A stretch of 64,000 nt of DNA from Prosthecodimorpha hirschii (lineage in GTDB: Bacteria > Pseudomonadota > Alphaproteobacteria > Rhizobiales > Ancalomicrobiaceae). Positions 43,161-51,082 of the stretch are shown piece by piece. Location: NCBI RefSeq assembly GCF_001305515.1, contig NZ_LJYW01000001.1:1472320-1536319 (forward strand), written 5' to 3'. Below the pieces are notes generated by a model. The model saw only the letters and a list, made by a program, of their open reading frames with translations. It did no database searches and was not told the origin of the DNA. Every line of letters starts with the position of its first letter. The stretch's first letter is position 1. The position numbers were made by a program, and so were the translations under genes.

Positions 43161-44468
43161 TCAGATGTCGAGCGTCGTCTCACGCTCCCAGGCGGTGAAG
43201 TGGCTGCAGTAGGACTGCCATTCGCCATGCTTGAGCTTCAGATAGGCGGCCGAGAATTCGGTGCCGAGGGCCGCCTGCAGCGATGCGTCCTTCTCGAATT
43301 CGCGCAGCGCATCGAGCAGATTCAGCGGCAGCTTCGGCGCCCCGGTCACCTTGTGGCCTTCGGCATACATGTCGATGTCGTGGTGCGGCCCCGGATCGGC
43401 CGACGTGGCGAGGCCTTCGAGGCCCGCCGCGATGATGATCGCCTGCAGGAGATAGGGGTTCACGGCGCCGTCGGGCAGCCGCAGTTCGAAGCGGCCGGGG
43501 CCGGGCACGCGCACCATGTGGGTGCGGTTGTTGCCGGTCCAGGTGACGGTGTTGGGCGACCAGGTCGCACCCGAGATGGTGCGCGGCGCATTGATGCGCT
43601 TGTAGGAATTGACCGTCGGGTTGGTGATCGCCGCAAGCGCGGAGGCATGCTTCATGATGCCGCCCAGGAAGGCCTTGCCGGCGGCCGACAGCCCGAACGG
43701 CATCGCCTTGTCGGCGAAGGCGTTGACCTGGCCGGCCACGTCCCAGACCGAGATGTGGCAGTGGCAGCCGTTGCCGGTCAGCCCCCGGAAGGGCTTGGGC
43801 ATGAAGGTCGCGCGCAGGCCGTGCTTCTCGGCGATCGAGCGGACCATGAACTTGAAGAAGGAATGCTTGTCGGCGGTGGCGAGCGCGTCGTCATATTCCC
43901 AGTTCATCTCGAACTGGCCGTTCGCGTCCTCGTGGTCGTTCTGGTAGGGCTTCCAGCCGAGCGCCAGCATGGCGTCGCAGATCTCGGCGATCACGTCGTA
44001 GCGGCGCAGCAGGGCCTGCTGGTCGTAGCAGGGCTTCTCGGCCATGTCGGCGGCGTCCGAGATGGCCGATCCGTCCGGCGTGATCAGGAAGAACTCGGCC
44101 TCGACGCCGGTCTTGACGCGGTAGCCGGCGGCCCGGGCCGCCTCGACCTGCCGCTTCAGCACGATCCGCGGCGCCTGCGCGACCGGCTCTCCCTCCATGT
44201 AGAGATCGGCCGCCACCCAGGCGACATCCGGCTTCCAGGGCAGTTGGATGACCGAGGCCGGATCGGGGATCGCGAACAGGTCCGGATGGGCCGGCGTCAG
44301 GTCGAGCCAGGTCGCGAAACCGGCGAAGCCGGCGCCCTCGGCCTGCATGTCGGCGATCGCCTGGCGCGGCACCAGTTTGGCGCGCTGGGCGCCGAACAGG
44401 TCCGTATAGGAGATCATGAAATACTTGATGCCGCGTTCGGCGGCGAAGGCGGCCAGATCCTGTGCCAT
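43161..44468 (-). CDS. glnT: Type III glutamine synthetase-like enzyme (GlnT / gamma-glutamylmethylamide synthetase family)
   Basis: A 435-residue ATP-dependent glutamate-amine ligase of the glutamine synthetase superfamily: GVEAEFFLI (metal Glu), ENANGQFEMNW-like DANGQFEMNWEYDDAL, GNGCHCHISVWD (metal His) and NRTHMVRVPGPGRFELRLPD (substrate Arg residues). Members either make glutamine or join glutamate to methylamine (GMAS). It is the last gene of glxB-glxC-glxD-glnT, the same order as mgsABC-gmaS in methylamine users. Without the N-methylglutamate dehydrogenase genes in view, the two roles cannot be separated. ATG 44468 after GAGGG. Confidence 0.88.
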   Translation of the reverse strand: MAQDLAAFAAERGIKYFMISYTDLFGAQRAKLVPRQAIADMQAEGAGFAGFATWLDLTPAHPDLFAIPDPASVIQLPWKPDVAWVAADLYMEGEPVAQAPRIVLKRQVEAARAAGYRVKTGVEAEFFLITPDGSAISDAADMAEKPCYDQQALLRRYDVIAEICDAMLALGWKPYQNDHEDANGQFEMNWEYDDALATADKHSFFKFMVRSIAEKHGLRATFMPKPFRGLTGNGCHCHISVWDVAGQVNAFADKAMPFGLSAAGKAFLGGIMKHASALAAITNPTVNSYKRINAPRTISGATWSPNTVTWTGNNRTHMVRVPGPGRFELRLPDGAVNPYLLQAIIIAAGLEGLATSADPGPHHDIDMYAEGHKVTGAPKLPLNLLDALREFEKDASLQAALGTEFSAAYLKLKHGEWQSYCSHFTAWERETTLDI

Positions 44469-44592
44469 GACATCCCTCTTGTCGGCCCGCTCACCCCCGG
44501 GCGGCAGCCTCGTCTCGATGCGTCGGCGCCACGCCCGACGGCGGAGCCGGATGCAATTTCCGTGACGGCCGCCGTGTGGCGGCCGGCATCGT

Positions 44593-45921
44593 TCAGAAGC
44601 CGGACTTTCCGGGGATCCAGTCCGTCCCGGCCAGCGGCACGCCGGCCATGGCCGCCGCCTCGATGGTCAGGGCACACAGATCCTCGGGTTCGAGATTGTG
44701 CACGTGGTTGTGGCCGCAGGCGCGCGCGATGGTCTGCGCCTCCAGCGTCATGACCTTCAGGTAGTTGGCGAGCCGGCGGCCGGCCGCGACCGGATCGAGC
44801 CGGGCCATCAGCGCCGGGTCCTGGGTCGTGATGCCGGCCGGGTCCTTGCCCTCGTGCCAGTCGTCATAGGCGCCCGCGGTGGTGCCGAGCTTGCGGTACT
44901 CGTCCTCCCACTTCGGATCGTTGTCGCCGATCGCCACCAGGGCGGCGGTGCCGATCGAGACCGCATCGGCGCCGAGCGCCAGCGCCTTGGCCACGTCCGC
45001 GCCGGAGCGGATGCCGCCGGAGACGATCAGCTGCACCTTGCGGTGCATGCCGAGATCCTGCAGGGCGCGCACCGCCGGGCGGATGCAGGCGAGCGTCGGC
45101 TGGCCGACATGCTCGATGAACACGTCCTGGGTCGCGGCCGTGCCGCCCTGCATGCCGTCGAGCACGACCACGTCGGCACCGGCCTTCACGGCAAGCGCGG
45201 TGTCGTAATAGGGACGGGCGCCGCCGACCTTCACGTAGATCGGCTTCTCCCAGTCGGTGATCTCGCGCAGTTCGAGGATCTTGATCTCCAGGTCGTCCGG
45301 ACCGGTCCAGTCCGGATGCCGGCAGGCCGAGCGCTGGTCGATGCCCTTGGGCAGGGTGCGCATCTCGGCGACGCGGTCGGAGATCTTCTGGCCGAGCAGC
45401 ATGCCGCCGCCGCCCGGCTTGGCGCCCTGACCGACCACGACCTCGATCGCGTCGGCACGGCGCAGGTCGCGCGGGTTCATGCCGTAGCGCGAGGGCAGGT
45501 ACTGGTAGACCAGGATGCTCGAATGGCCGCGCTCCTCCTCGGTCATGCCGCCGTCGCCGGTGGTGGTCGAGGTGCCGGACAGCGTGGCGCCGCGCCCGAG
45601 TGCCTCCTTGGCGTTGGCCGAGAGCGAGCCGAAGCTCATGCCCGCGATGGTGATCGGGATCTTGAGCTGGATCGGCTTGCGGGCGAAGCGGGTGCCGAGG
45701 GTGACGGAGGTGTCGCAGCGTTCCCGGTAGCCCTCGAGCGGATAGCGCGAGATCGAGGCGCCGAGGAACAGGAGATCGTCGAAATGCGGCACCTTGCGCT
45801 TGGTGCCGCCGCCGCGGATGTCGTAGATGCCGGTGGCGGCGGCGCGGCGGATTTCGGCCAGCGTATAGTCGTCGAAGGTGGCGGACTTGCGCGGCGGGGT
45901 CGGCGGGTTCTGGTAGCTCAT
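44593..45921 (-). CDS. glxD: FMN-binding glutamate-synthase domain protein (GlxD/MgsC-like)
   Basis: A 442-residue protein equal to the central FMN-binding domain of glutamate synthase: ITIAGMSFGSLSANAKEALG, GDGGMTEEERGHSS, EVVVGQGAKPGGGGMLLGQK, PIYVKVGGARPYYDTALAVK, DGMQGGTAATQDVF and SGGIRSGADVAKALALGADA. Ammonia or a methylamine-derived donor would react with 2-oxoglutarate at this site. With the GlxB and GlxC proteins it makes a three-subunit version of GltB. It ends 124 bp before the glnT start and follows GlxC by 12 bp. Confidence 0.92.
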   Translation of the reverse strand: MSYQNPPTPPRKSATFDDYTLAEIRRAAATGIYDIRGGGTKRKVPHFDDLLFLGASISRYPLEGYRERCDTSVTLGTRFARKPIQLKIPITIAGMSFGSLSANAKEALGRGATLSGTSTTTGDGGMTEEERGHSSILVYQYLPSRYGMNPRDLRRADAIEVVVGQGAKPGGGGMLLGQKISDRVAEMRTLPKGIDQRSACRHPDWTGPDDLEIKILELREITDWEKPIYVKVGGARPYYDTALAVKAGADVVVLDGMQGGTAATQDVFIEHVGQPTLACIRPAVRALQDLGMHRKVQLIVSGGIRSGADVAKALALGADAVSIGTAALVAIGDNDPKWEDEYRKLGTTAGAYDDWHEGKDPAGITTQDPALMARLDPVAAGRRLANYLKVMTLEAQTIARACGHNHVHNLEPEDLCALTIEAAAMAGVPLAGTDWIPGKSGF

Positions 45922-45933
45922 GGCGCGCCTCGC

Positions 45934-46620
45934 TCAGTACGCGTCGACATTGTCGATGTTGAAATTGTAGAGCTTGCGGGCGGAGCCGTAGCGCTTGAAC
46001 TCGCTCGGCGCGACGCCCTCGACCCCGGCCCGGGCCAGGAGATCGGCCAGGATGGCGAGATGCTCGGGCCGCATCTCCTTCTCGATGCAGTCGGCGCCGA
46101 GGCTCTTGACGCTGCCGCGCACGAACAGGCGGGCCTCATAGAGGCTGTCGCCGAGCGCCTCGCCGGCATCGCCAAGCACGACCAGATTGCCCGACTGCGC
46201 CATGAAGGCCGACATGTGGCCGATATTGCCGTGGACGACGATGTCGATGCCCTTCATCGAGATGCCGCAGCGCGAGGCGGCATTGCCCTTGATGACCAGG
46301 AGGCCGCCGCGGCCGGTGGCGCCGGCATATTGCGAGGCGTCGCCTTCGACCACCACGGTGCCGGACATCATGTTCTCGGCGACCCCCGGACCGGCCGAGC
46401 CGTGGATGGTCACCGCGGCTTCCGAATTCATGCCGGCGCAGTAGTAGCCGACCGATCCGCGCACCGCGATCGTCACCGGGGCATCCGCACCGACCGCGAC
46501 GGCGTGATGGCCGCGCGGGTTGATCACTTCGAAATGGGTATCGTTGGCGCCCGCACCGACGGCGTGCAGGGCGGCGTTGAGGTCGCGCAACGGGGCGACC
46601 GCGAGATCGAAGACGGGCAT
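45934..46620 (-). CDS. glxC: Glutamate-synthase GXGXG-domain protein (GlxC/MgsB-like)
   Basis: A 228-residue right-handed beta-helix protein corresponding to the C-terminal GXGXG domain of GltB. Repeated short glycine motifs are visible: GSVGYYCAGMNSEAAVTIHG, GSAGPGVAENMMSGTVVVEG, GATGRGGLLVIKGNAASRCG and GNIGHMSAFMAQSGNLVVLG. It is the structural subunit joining the amidotransferase and FMN-binding parts. The same order is found in glxBCD and mgsABC operons. Confidence 0.9.
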   Translation of the reverse strand: MPVFDLAVAPLRDLNAALHAVGAGANDTHFEVINPRGHHAVAVGADAPVTIAVRGSVGYYCAGMNSEAAVTIHGSAGPGVAENMMSGTVVVEGDASQYAGATGRGGLLVIKGNAASRCGISMKGIDIVVHGNIGHMSAFMAQSGNLVVLGDAGEALGDSLYEARLFVRGSVKSLGADCIEKEMRPEHLAILADLLARAGVEGVAPSEFKRYGSARKLYNFNIDNVDAY

Positions 46621-46687
46621 GATGGGCGTCCTGAGGCGGGGAACGGCGGCGGATCGACCGGCGGCTCGGCGCGCGAGCCGGTGCCGG

Positions 46688-47596
46688 TCAGGCGGCCTTG
46701 GCGTGATCCCAGAAATAGACGGTGGCCGGCTCGGGCTCCCAGATGCGGGCCTCCTCGATTCCGGGCAGGTTGACGAGGGCGCGGTATTCCGAGCCGAAGG
46801 CGACGTAGCGGTCGGTTTCGGCCATCACGGCCGGCTTGCAGGCGATCGGGTCGCGCAGCACGCCGAAGCCGGAGCGGGTGCCGACCACGAAGGTGAAGAA
46901 GCCGTCGAGATCGGCGAGCGCGCCTTCGAGCGCCTTGCCGAGATCCTTGCCGCCGCGCATGGCCGCGGTGAGATAGGCGGCGGCGACCTCGGAATCGTTC
47001 TCGGTCTCGAAGGTGACGCCGCCGCGCTTCAGTTCGCGACGCAGGTTGTTGTGGTTGGAAAGCGAGCCGTTATGGACCAGGCACTGGTCCGGACCGGTCG
47101 AGAAGGGATGCGCGCCGAGCGTGGTGACGGCGGATTCGGTCGCCATCCGGGTATGGCCGATGCCGTGGCTGCCGGCCATGGCGGCAATGCCGAAGCGCTC
47201 GACCACCTGCCGGGGCAGACCGACCTCCTTGAAGATTTCGACGCTGGCGCCGGCGCCCATCACCCGAACGGTCGGGGCGACGGTCGCCAGCGCGGCGCGC
47301 ACCGCCTCCAGGCTCGCCTCCGGCACGGTCAGGACCGCGTGCGTGTCCTTGACGGCGAGCTCGACCGTCACGCCGGTCGCCGCGGCGAGGCGTCCGTCGA
47401 GGCCGGGGAAGTCACGCGCCGGATCGGGCGACTGGACCGTGATCTTGGCGAAGCCGGGAGCCTCGGCGCCGTAGATGGCGATGCCGGCCGAGTCCGGCCC
47501 GCGATCGGTCATGGTGATCAGCATGTCCGACAGGAGCCGCCCGAGCTCCGGCTCCAGCGACTTGTCCTTCAGGAAGAGCCCGACGATCCCGCACAT
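46688..47596 (-). CDS. glxB: Class II glutamine amidotransferase subunit (GlxB/MgsA-like)
   Basis: A 302-residue Ntn-hydrolase. Translation is placed at ATG 47596 so that MCGIVGLFLKDKS puts the catalytic Cys at position 2, as the family requires; GAGGGATC precedes it. Other motifs are GHTRMATESAVTTLGAHPF and LVHNGSLSNHNNLRRELKRG, then ENDSEVAAAYL. It should release ammonia (or the amine of gamma-glutamylmethylamide) for the FMN-binding subunit. First gene of the operon; a candidate regulatory motif lies about 70-80 bases upstream. Confidence 0.93.
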   Translation of the reverse strand: MCGIVGLFLKDKSLEPELGRLLSDMLITMTDRGPDSAGIAIYGAEAPGFAKITVQSPDPARDFPGLDGRLAAATGVTVELAVKDTHAVLTVPEASLEAVRAALATVAPTVRVMGAGASVEIFKEVGLPRQVVERFGIAAMAGSHGIGHTRMATESAVTTLGAHPFSTGPDQCLVHNGSLSNHNNLRRELKRGGVTFETENDSEVAAAYLTAAMRGGKDLGKALEGALADLDGFFTFVVGTRSGFGVLRDPIACKPAVMAETDRYVAFGSEYRALVNLPGIEEARIWEPEPATVYFWDHAKAA

Positions 47597-47666
47597 GGTG
47601 ATCCCTCGCAATATCGACTGACCGGACGATAGGACAGCGTCGACGGGCGCGCAACTGCAAAGAATA

Positions 47667-47674
47667 AAAGTTTC
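47667..47674. promoter_or_regulatory. GAAACTTT motif upstream of glxB
   Basis: On the minus strand the glxB leader has TTGAGAAGAAACTTTTATTC; the core GAAACTTT (47674-47667) also occurs in the XRE-cupin promoter at 48497-48504, where it is part of a palindrome. It lies about 70-78 bases before the glxB start. The 220 bp between glxB and the regulator gene hold no other recognised feature. Confidence 0.4.
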
Positions 47675-47814
47675 TTCTCAATACGTGTTCACAATGCCTG
47701 TTGTTTGTGCAGTCGAAGCGCAGGGGCCGGCCCTCCCCGACCCGGCCGCCGCTCCGCGATCCGGCACCGGCCGCCGGTACCGGACCCCGGACCCCGGCCG
47801 CACCCGCCGTGCCG

Positions 47815-48441
47815 TCAACCCGGTTCGGTGCCGCTCTTCGGATAGGAGATGATCGAGAGATACTGGGCCGGCAGCCTGACCAATTGCTCGGGTCCGTGCG
47901 GGGCGTCGGCGTCGAAGAACAGGCTGTCGCCGGGCTGCATGTGGAACAGCTGGTCGCCGTGGCGGTAGACCACCTCGCCTTCGAGCATGTGCAGGAATTC
48001 GAGGCCGGCATGCTGGAAGGTCGGGAAGGTATCGGAATCCTGCGACAGCGTGATCAGATAGGGTTCGACCATCACGCCGCTCGAATTGTTGTCGATATGG
48101 CCGAGCAGGCGGTACTGGTGGCCGGCCCGGGTGCCGCGCCGTTCCAGCTCGACGCCCTCGCCGGACTTCACGAAGACCGCGTTGCGCGGCTCCTCATAAC
48201 GGCGGAAGAAGGCCGTGATCGGCACGCCGAGCGCACGGGACAGCGACTGCAGGGTGGTCAGCGACGGCGAGATGTTGCCGTTCTCGATCTTCGACAGCAT
48301 GCCGATGGACAGACCCGTCGCCGCCGCCAGGTCGGCGACCGTGATGCCGAGCTGCCGGCGGGCCGCACGAACCTCATGGCCGATGGCCATTTCCAGGTTG
48401 TTTTCCTTGGGCTCGCGAACGGCATGCGGGTTCTGGATCAA
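47815..48441 (-). CDS. XRE-family regulator with C-terminal cupin sensor domain
   Basis: A 208-residue protein. The HTH lies at about residues 18-75 (LGITVADLAAATGLSIGMLS, then NGNISPSLTTLQSLSRALG) and a cupin_2 barrel at 110-190 (HAGLEFLHMLEGEVVYRHGD, QPGDSLFFDADAPHG). Proteins of this class are single-component sensors of small metabolites for nitrogen and amine genes. It lies directly upstream of glxB in the same direction, 218 bp apart, and its own promoter shares a motif with glxB. Ligand unknown; glutamine, methylamine or an amino acid are reasonable guesses. Confidence 0.92.
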   Translation of the reverse strand: MIQNPHAVREPKENNLEMAIGHEVRAARRQLGITVADLAAATGLSIGMLSKIENGNISPSLTTLQSLSRALGVPITAFFRRYEEPRNAVFVKSGEGVELERRGTRAGHQYRLLGHIDNNSSGVMVEPYLITLSQDSDTFPTFQHAGLEFLHMLEGEVVYRHGDQLFHMQPGDSLFFDADAPHGPEQLVRLPAQYLSIISYPKSGTEPG

Positions 48442-48493
48442 GGTCGCCTCCTCGACACGGATGACGCCGTGCCGGGTTGCACCCTAGCATTCG

Positions 48494-48522
48494 CAGGAAA
48501 CTTTCCTCAATTGGCAGGAAAC
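48494..48522. promoter_or_regulatory. Candidate operator of the XRE-cupin gene (palindrome plus direct repeat)
   Basis: AGGAAA-c-TTTCCT at 48495-48507 is a perfect palindrome; CAGGAAAC occurs at 48494-48501 and again at 48515-48522, 21 bp apart, about two helical turns. The site lies 53-81 bases upstream of the regulator start. Confidence 0.5.
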
Positions 48523-48547
48523 GCGCCGATCGACGGCACGATCGCGA

Positions 48548-49264
48548 TCAGACGGCGTCGTCGGCCGCCAGCAGCCGGCGGGCAATGTCGGACGCCGCGC
48601 GGACATGCTGCAGGGCGGCGGTCTCGGCCGCTGCGCCGTCGCCGGCCCGGATCGCGTCGACGATGCGCTGCATCTGCTCGGGCCCCTGCTGGTCGCGGCC
48701 GGGGGTCTTGATGGTCATCGAGCGCAGGTGATTGATGCGCACGGTCAGCGAGCTGACGATGCTCCAGGCGATATCCTTGCCGGAGGCGGAGAAGAGCGTG
48801 CCGTAGAATTCGGACGTCGCCTCCAGCACGCCGGCCATGTCCTTTCCGCGATAGGCCGTGCGAATGCGGCCGATGGCGGCGTCCAGGTCGGCCGCGACCG
48901 CCGCATCGCCGAGTTCGGCGCAGGCGCGCGCCGCGATGCCTTCGAGTGCGCCGCGGATCTCGTAGATCTGCAGCGCCTCCGCGGCCGAGGTGCGCGAGAC
49001 GATCGGCCCGCGCGCCTGCAGGGTCGTGACCAGCCCCTCGGTCTCCAGGTGGCGCAGAACCTCGCGCACGATCGTCCGGCTGACGCCGAGCTGTTCGCAC
49101 AATTCGCGCTCGACCAGCCGGTCGCCCGGCCGGAAATGCTGCGTCAGGATGGCCTCGCGCATCTTCACCAGAGTGAGTTCGCGCAACGTCTTGGCCGGCC
49201 GGTCGACGCGGAGCGAATCCGGTCCGGCGGTCCTGGCGGCAGTGCGAACGTCGCTTGATGGCAT
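48548..49264 (-). CDS. GntR-family regulator, FCD subfamily
   Basis: A 238-residue repressor-type protein. The winged HTH spans about residues 25-90 (TLVKMREAILTQHFRPGDRL, CEQLGVSRTIVREVLRHLET) and the all-helical FCD ligand domain about 95-225, ending QHVRAASDIARRLL. The usual FHxxL metal-site motif reads FYGTLF here, so the first metal His is missing, while His in INHLRSM and LQHVRA remains. An operator-like palindrome lies 65-84 bases upstream, and near-identical ones precede the operons at 30150 and 42735, which points to one regulon. Confidence 0.92.
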   Translation of the reverse strand: MPSSDVRTAARTAGPDSLRVDRPAKTLRELTLVKMREAILTQHFRPGDRLVERELCEQLGVSRTIVREVLRHLETEGLVTTLQARGPIVSRTSAAEALQIYEIRGALEGIAARACAELGDAAVAADLDAAIGRIRTAYRGKDMAGVLEATSEFYGTLFSASGKDIAWSIVSSLTVRINHLRSMTIKTPGRDQQGPEQMQRIVDAIRAGDGAAAETAALQHVRAASDIARRLLAADDAV

Positions 49265-49813
49265 GGCGGGCCCGATGGCAGGTGAGGCGGATGGCGGCTT
49301 CGGCGTTCGAATGGCAGGCAGTCAGCCGGTTGATGGCATGCCATAATATGAAGTGCAAGATGTCCCTGCGGCATCCGAGAGCGCCGCACGCCTGCGACAC
49401 GGCGGACCAGCAAGGCCGGGAATCGCATCAAGTCATCCGGAAGATAGCCCCAAGAGTTTATCGGCATTTTCCGCGGCCGTCCTGATTTTCGGCTCGGCCG
49501 AAGGGCCCACCGCCCTTCGCCGAACGACCGGCCGGCCGGCCGCGCGGCGCGGTCGGGGCCCTGACGGCTGCCGCTCTGCCGGGTGGGTGGTCGCATCGAA
49601 CAATTTATGCGCGTCACCTATTCTCAGACAAAACCGCTGGATGGCAGCGCTTTCCTTCCTCGATGACGAGAAGCGCCCTCTTGCGACGAAGGTCGAATTT
49701 TTGTGTTGCGCGGTCCCGAAAAGTCCGATGAAATCGCTGCCAACGCGATCGGTCCGGCCATCGGGCATCGCGAGACAGCCTCGTTAAGGGGTTGAATCAT
49801 AGGGAGGAGTTCC
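49265..49813. promoter_or_regulatory. Divergent intergenic region with GntR/FCD-type operator, site 3 (TGGCATGCCA)
   Basis: About 550 bp between the GntR gene (left) and the ribose-type binding-protein gene (right). TGGCATGCCA at 49334-49343 is a perfect 10-bp palindrome; with flanks it reads CATATTATGGCATGCCATCA on the minus strand, like sites 1 and 2. It is 450 bp from the right-hand gene, so it most likely serves autoregulation. The rest of the region shows no gene and no clear promoter. Confidence 0.6.
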
Positions 49814-50944
49814 ATGTTTCGCACGCTCAGCGTGTCGGCGATGGTGATCGCCGGCCTTGCATTCGCGTCCTCTGCTGCCTGGGCCGGCCCCAAGGTGGTT
49901 TCGGGTCCGGGCGCCAATCCGGCCTGCTTCAAGCCCTGGAACGACAAGACCAAGTATCTCCAGTGGGACAAGAAGGCCGGCCCGTACCGCGTCGCGATCG
50001 TCAACGGCTTCGTCGGCAACACCTGGCGCATCCAGATGATCAAGACCGCCAAGGCCTATGCCGAACAGGCCGGCGTCAAAGAGAAGATCAAGGAATTCAA
50101 GGTCATCTCGACCGGCACCGACGTCGCCGCCCAGCTCGGCGCGATGGAGGACTTCATCAACCAGGGCTATGACGCGATCGTCACGATCGCGGTGTCGCCC
50201 GAAGGTTTCGACCGCGTCATCCGCCTCGCCGACAAGAACAACGTCGTCGTCGTGCCGTTCGACAACGTGCTCGACACCGACAAGGTGATGATGGTCAACG
50301 AAGACCAGCTCGAGATGGGCAAGATGTACGGCCGCTGGCTGCGCGAGCAGCTCGGCGCCAAGAAGACCGGCAAGATCCTCGAAGTGCGCGGCCTGCCCGG
50401 CAACTCGGTCGATCGCGACCGCCATGTCGGCTTCCAGGAAGTCATGAAGAAGGACGCCAACTTCGAGATCATCGAAGTGGTCGGCAACTGGGACGACGGC
50501 ACGGCCCAGAAGGTTACCGCCGACGCCATCGCGGCCCATGGCAAGTTCGAAGGCATCATCGTCCAGGGCGGTTCGACGGGCGTCGTGCGCGCCATGATCG
50601 ACGGCAAGCATCCCTGGGTGCCGATCGCCGGCGAGTCCGAGAACGGCTTCCGCAAGCTTCTTGCACAGCATGGCAAGGACGGCCTGAAGGGCATTTCCAT
50701 CGGCCAGTCGCCGGGTCTCGTCGCCATCGCCATGAAGGCGGCGCTGTCGGCCCTCGAAGGCAACCCGATGCCGCAGCTGATCTCCGTTCCGATCCCGGCG
50801 TCGACCTACGCCGAGCTGAAGGACGGCGTGAACTACTGGTCGAACCTCACCGACAACTTCTTCACGGTGAACGAGTTCAAGCCCTGCGACACGAACATCA
50901 CGGCCACCGAGATCATGGCCAAGGACGAGAAGAACACCAACTGA
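49814..50944 (+). CDS. Ribose/sugar-type periplasmic binding protein
   Basis: A 376-residue Peripla_BP_4-type protein. The signal peptide ends ASSAAWAG. The body shows YRVAIVNGFVGNTWRIQMIK, GAMEDFINQGYDAIVTIAVS, VVVPFDNVLDTDKVMMVNED, GKILEVRGLPGNSVDRDRHV and FEGIIVQGGSTGVVRAMIDG. Start ATG 49814 after GGAGGAG. The class binds sugars, but members also carry nucleosides, autoinducers and small amides. Being followed by hyuAB, the ligand here may be a cyclic imide or hydantoin-like compound rather than a sugar; that is inference. A strong hairpin follows the stop. Confidence 0.9.
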   Translation: MFRTLSVSAMVIAGLAFASSAAWAGPKVVSGPGANPACFKPWNDKTKYLQWDKKAGPYRVAIVNGFVGNTWRIQMIKTAKAYAEQAGVKEKIKEFKVISTGTDVAAQLGAMEDFINQGYDAIVTIAVSPEGFDRVIRLADKNNVVVVPFDNVLDTDKVMMVNEDQLEMGKMYGRWLREQLGAKKTGKILEVRGLPGNSVDRDRHVGFQEVMKKDANFEIIEVVGNWDDGTAQKVTADAIAAHGKFEGIIVQGGSTGVVRAMIDGKHPWVPIAGESENGFRKLLAQHGKDGLKGISIGQSPGLVAIAMKAALSALEGNPMPQLISVPIPASTYAELKDGVNYWSNLTDNFFTVNEFKPCDTNITATEIMAKDEKNTN

Positions 50945-50952
50945 TCTGACGG

Positions 50953-50979
50953 CGGTGGCCCGGCCCGCCCGGGCCACCG
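50953..50979 (+). terminator. Strong intercistronic hairpin after the binding-protein gene
   Basis: CGGTGGCCCGG and CCGGGCCACCG form an 11-bp perfect stem with a 5-base loop, nine bases after the stop codon and followed by TCTTCC. A partial terminator or mRNA-stabilising stem would lower expression of the ATPase and permeases relative to the binding protein. Confidence 0.7.
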
Positions 50980-51082
50980 TCTTCCGATATCGTGACTTCT
51001 GCTTTCCGTTCCGTGCAGCCGGGCGTCGACAGCGTCCGCCGCGGTCGCCGTTTGTCTCCCTGCCGACGGACCCATCAGGCCC

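Noticed and set aside
43161-47596. Complete N-methylglutamate pathway for methylamine use
   Set aside because: Only the synthase-like subunits and the ligase are present; no N-methylglutamate dehydrogenase genes are in the window.
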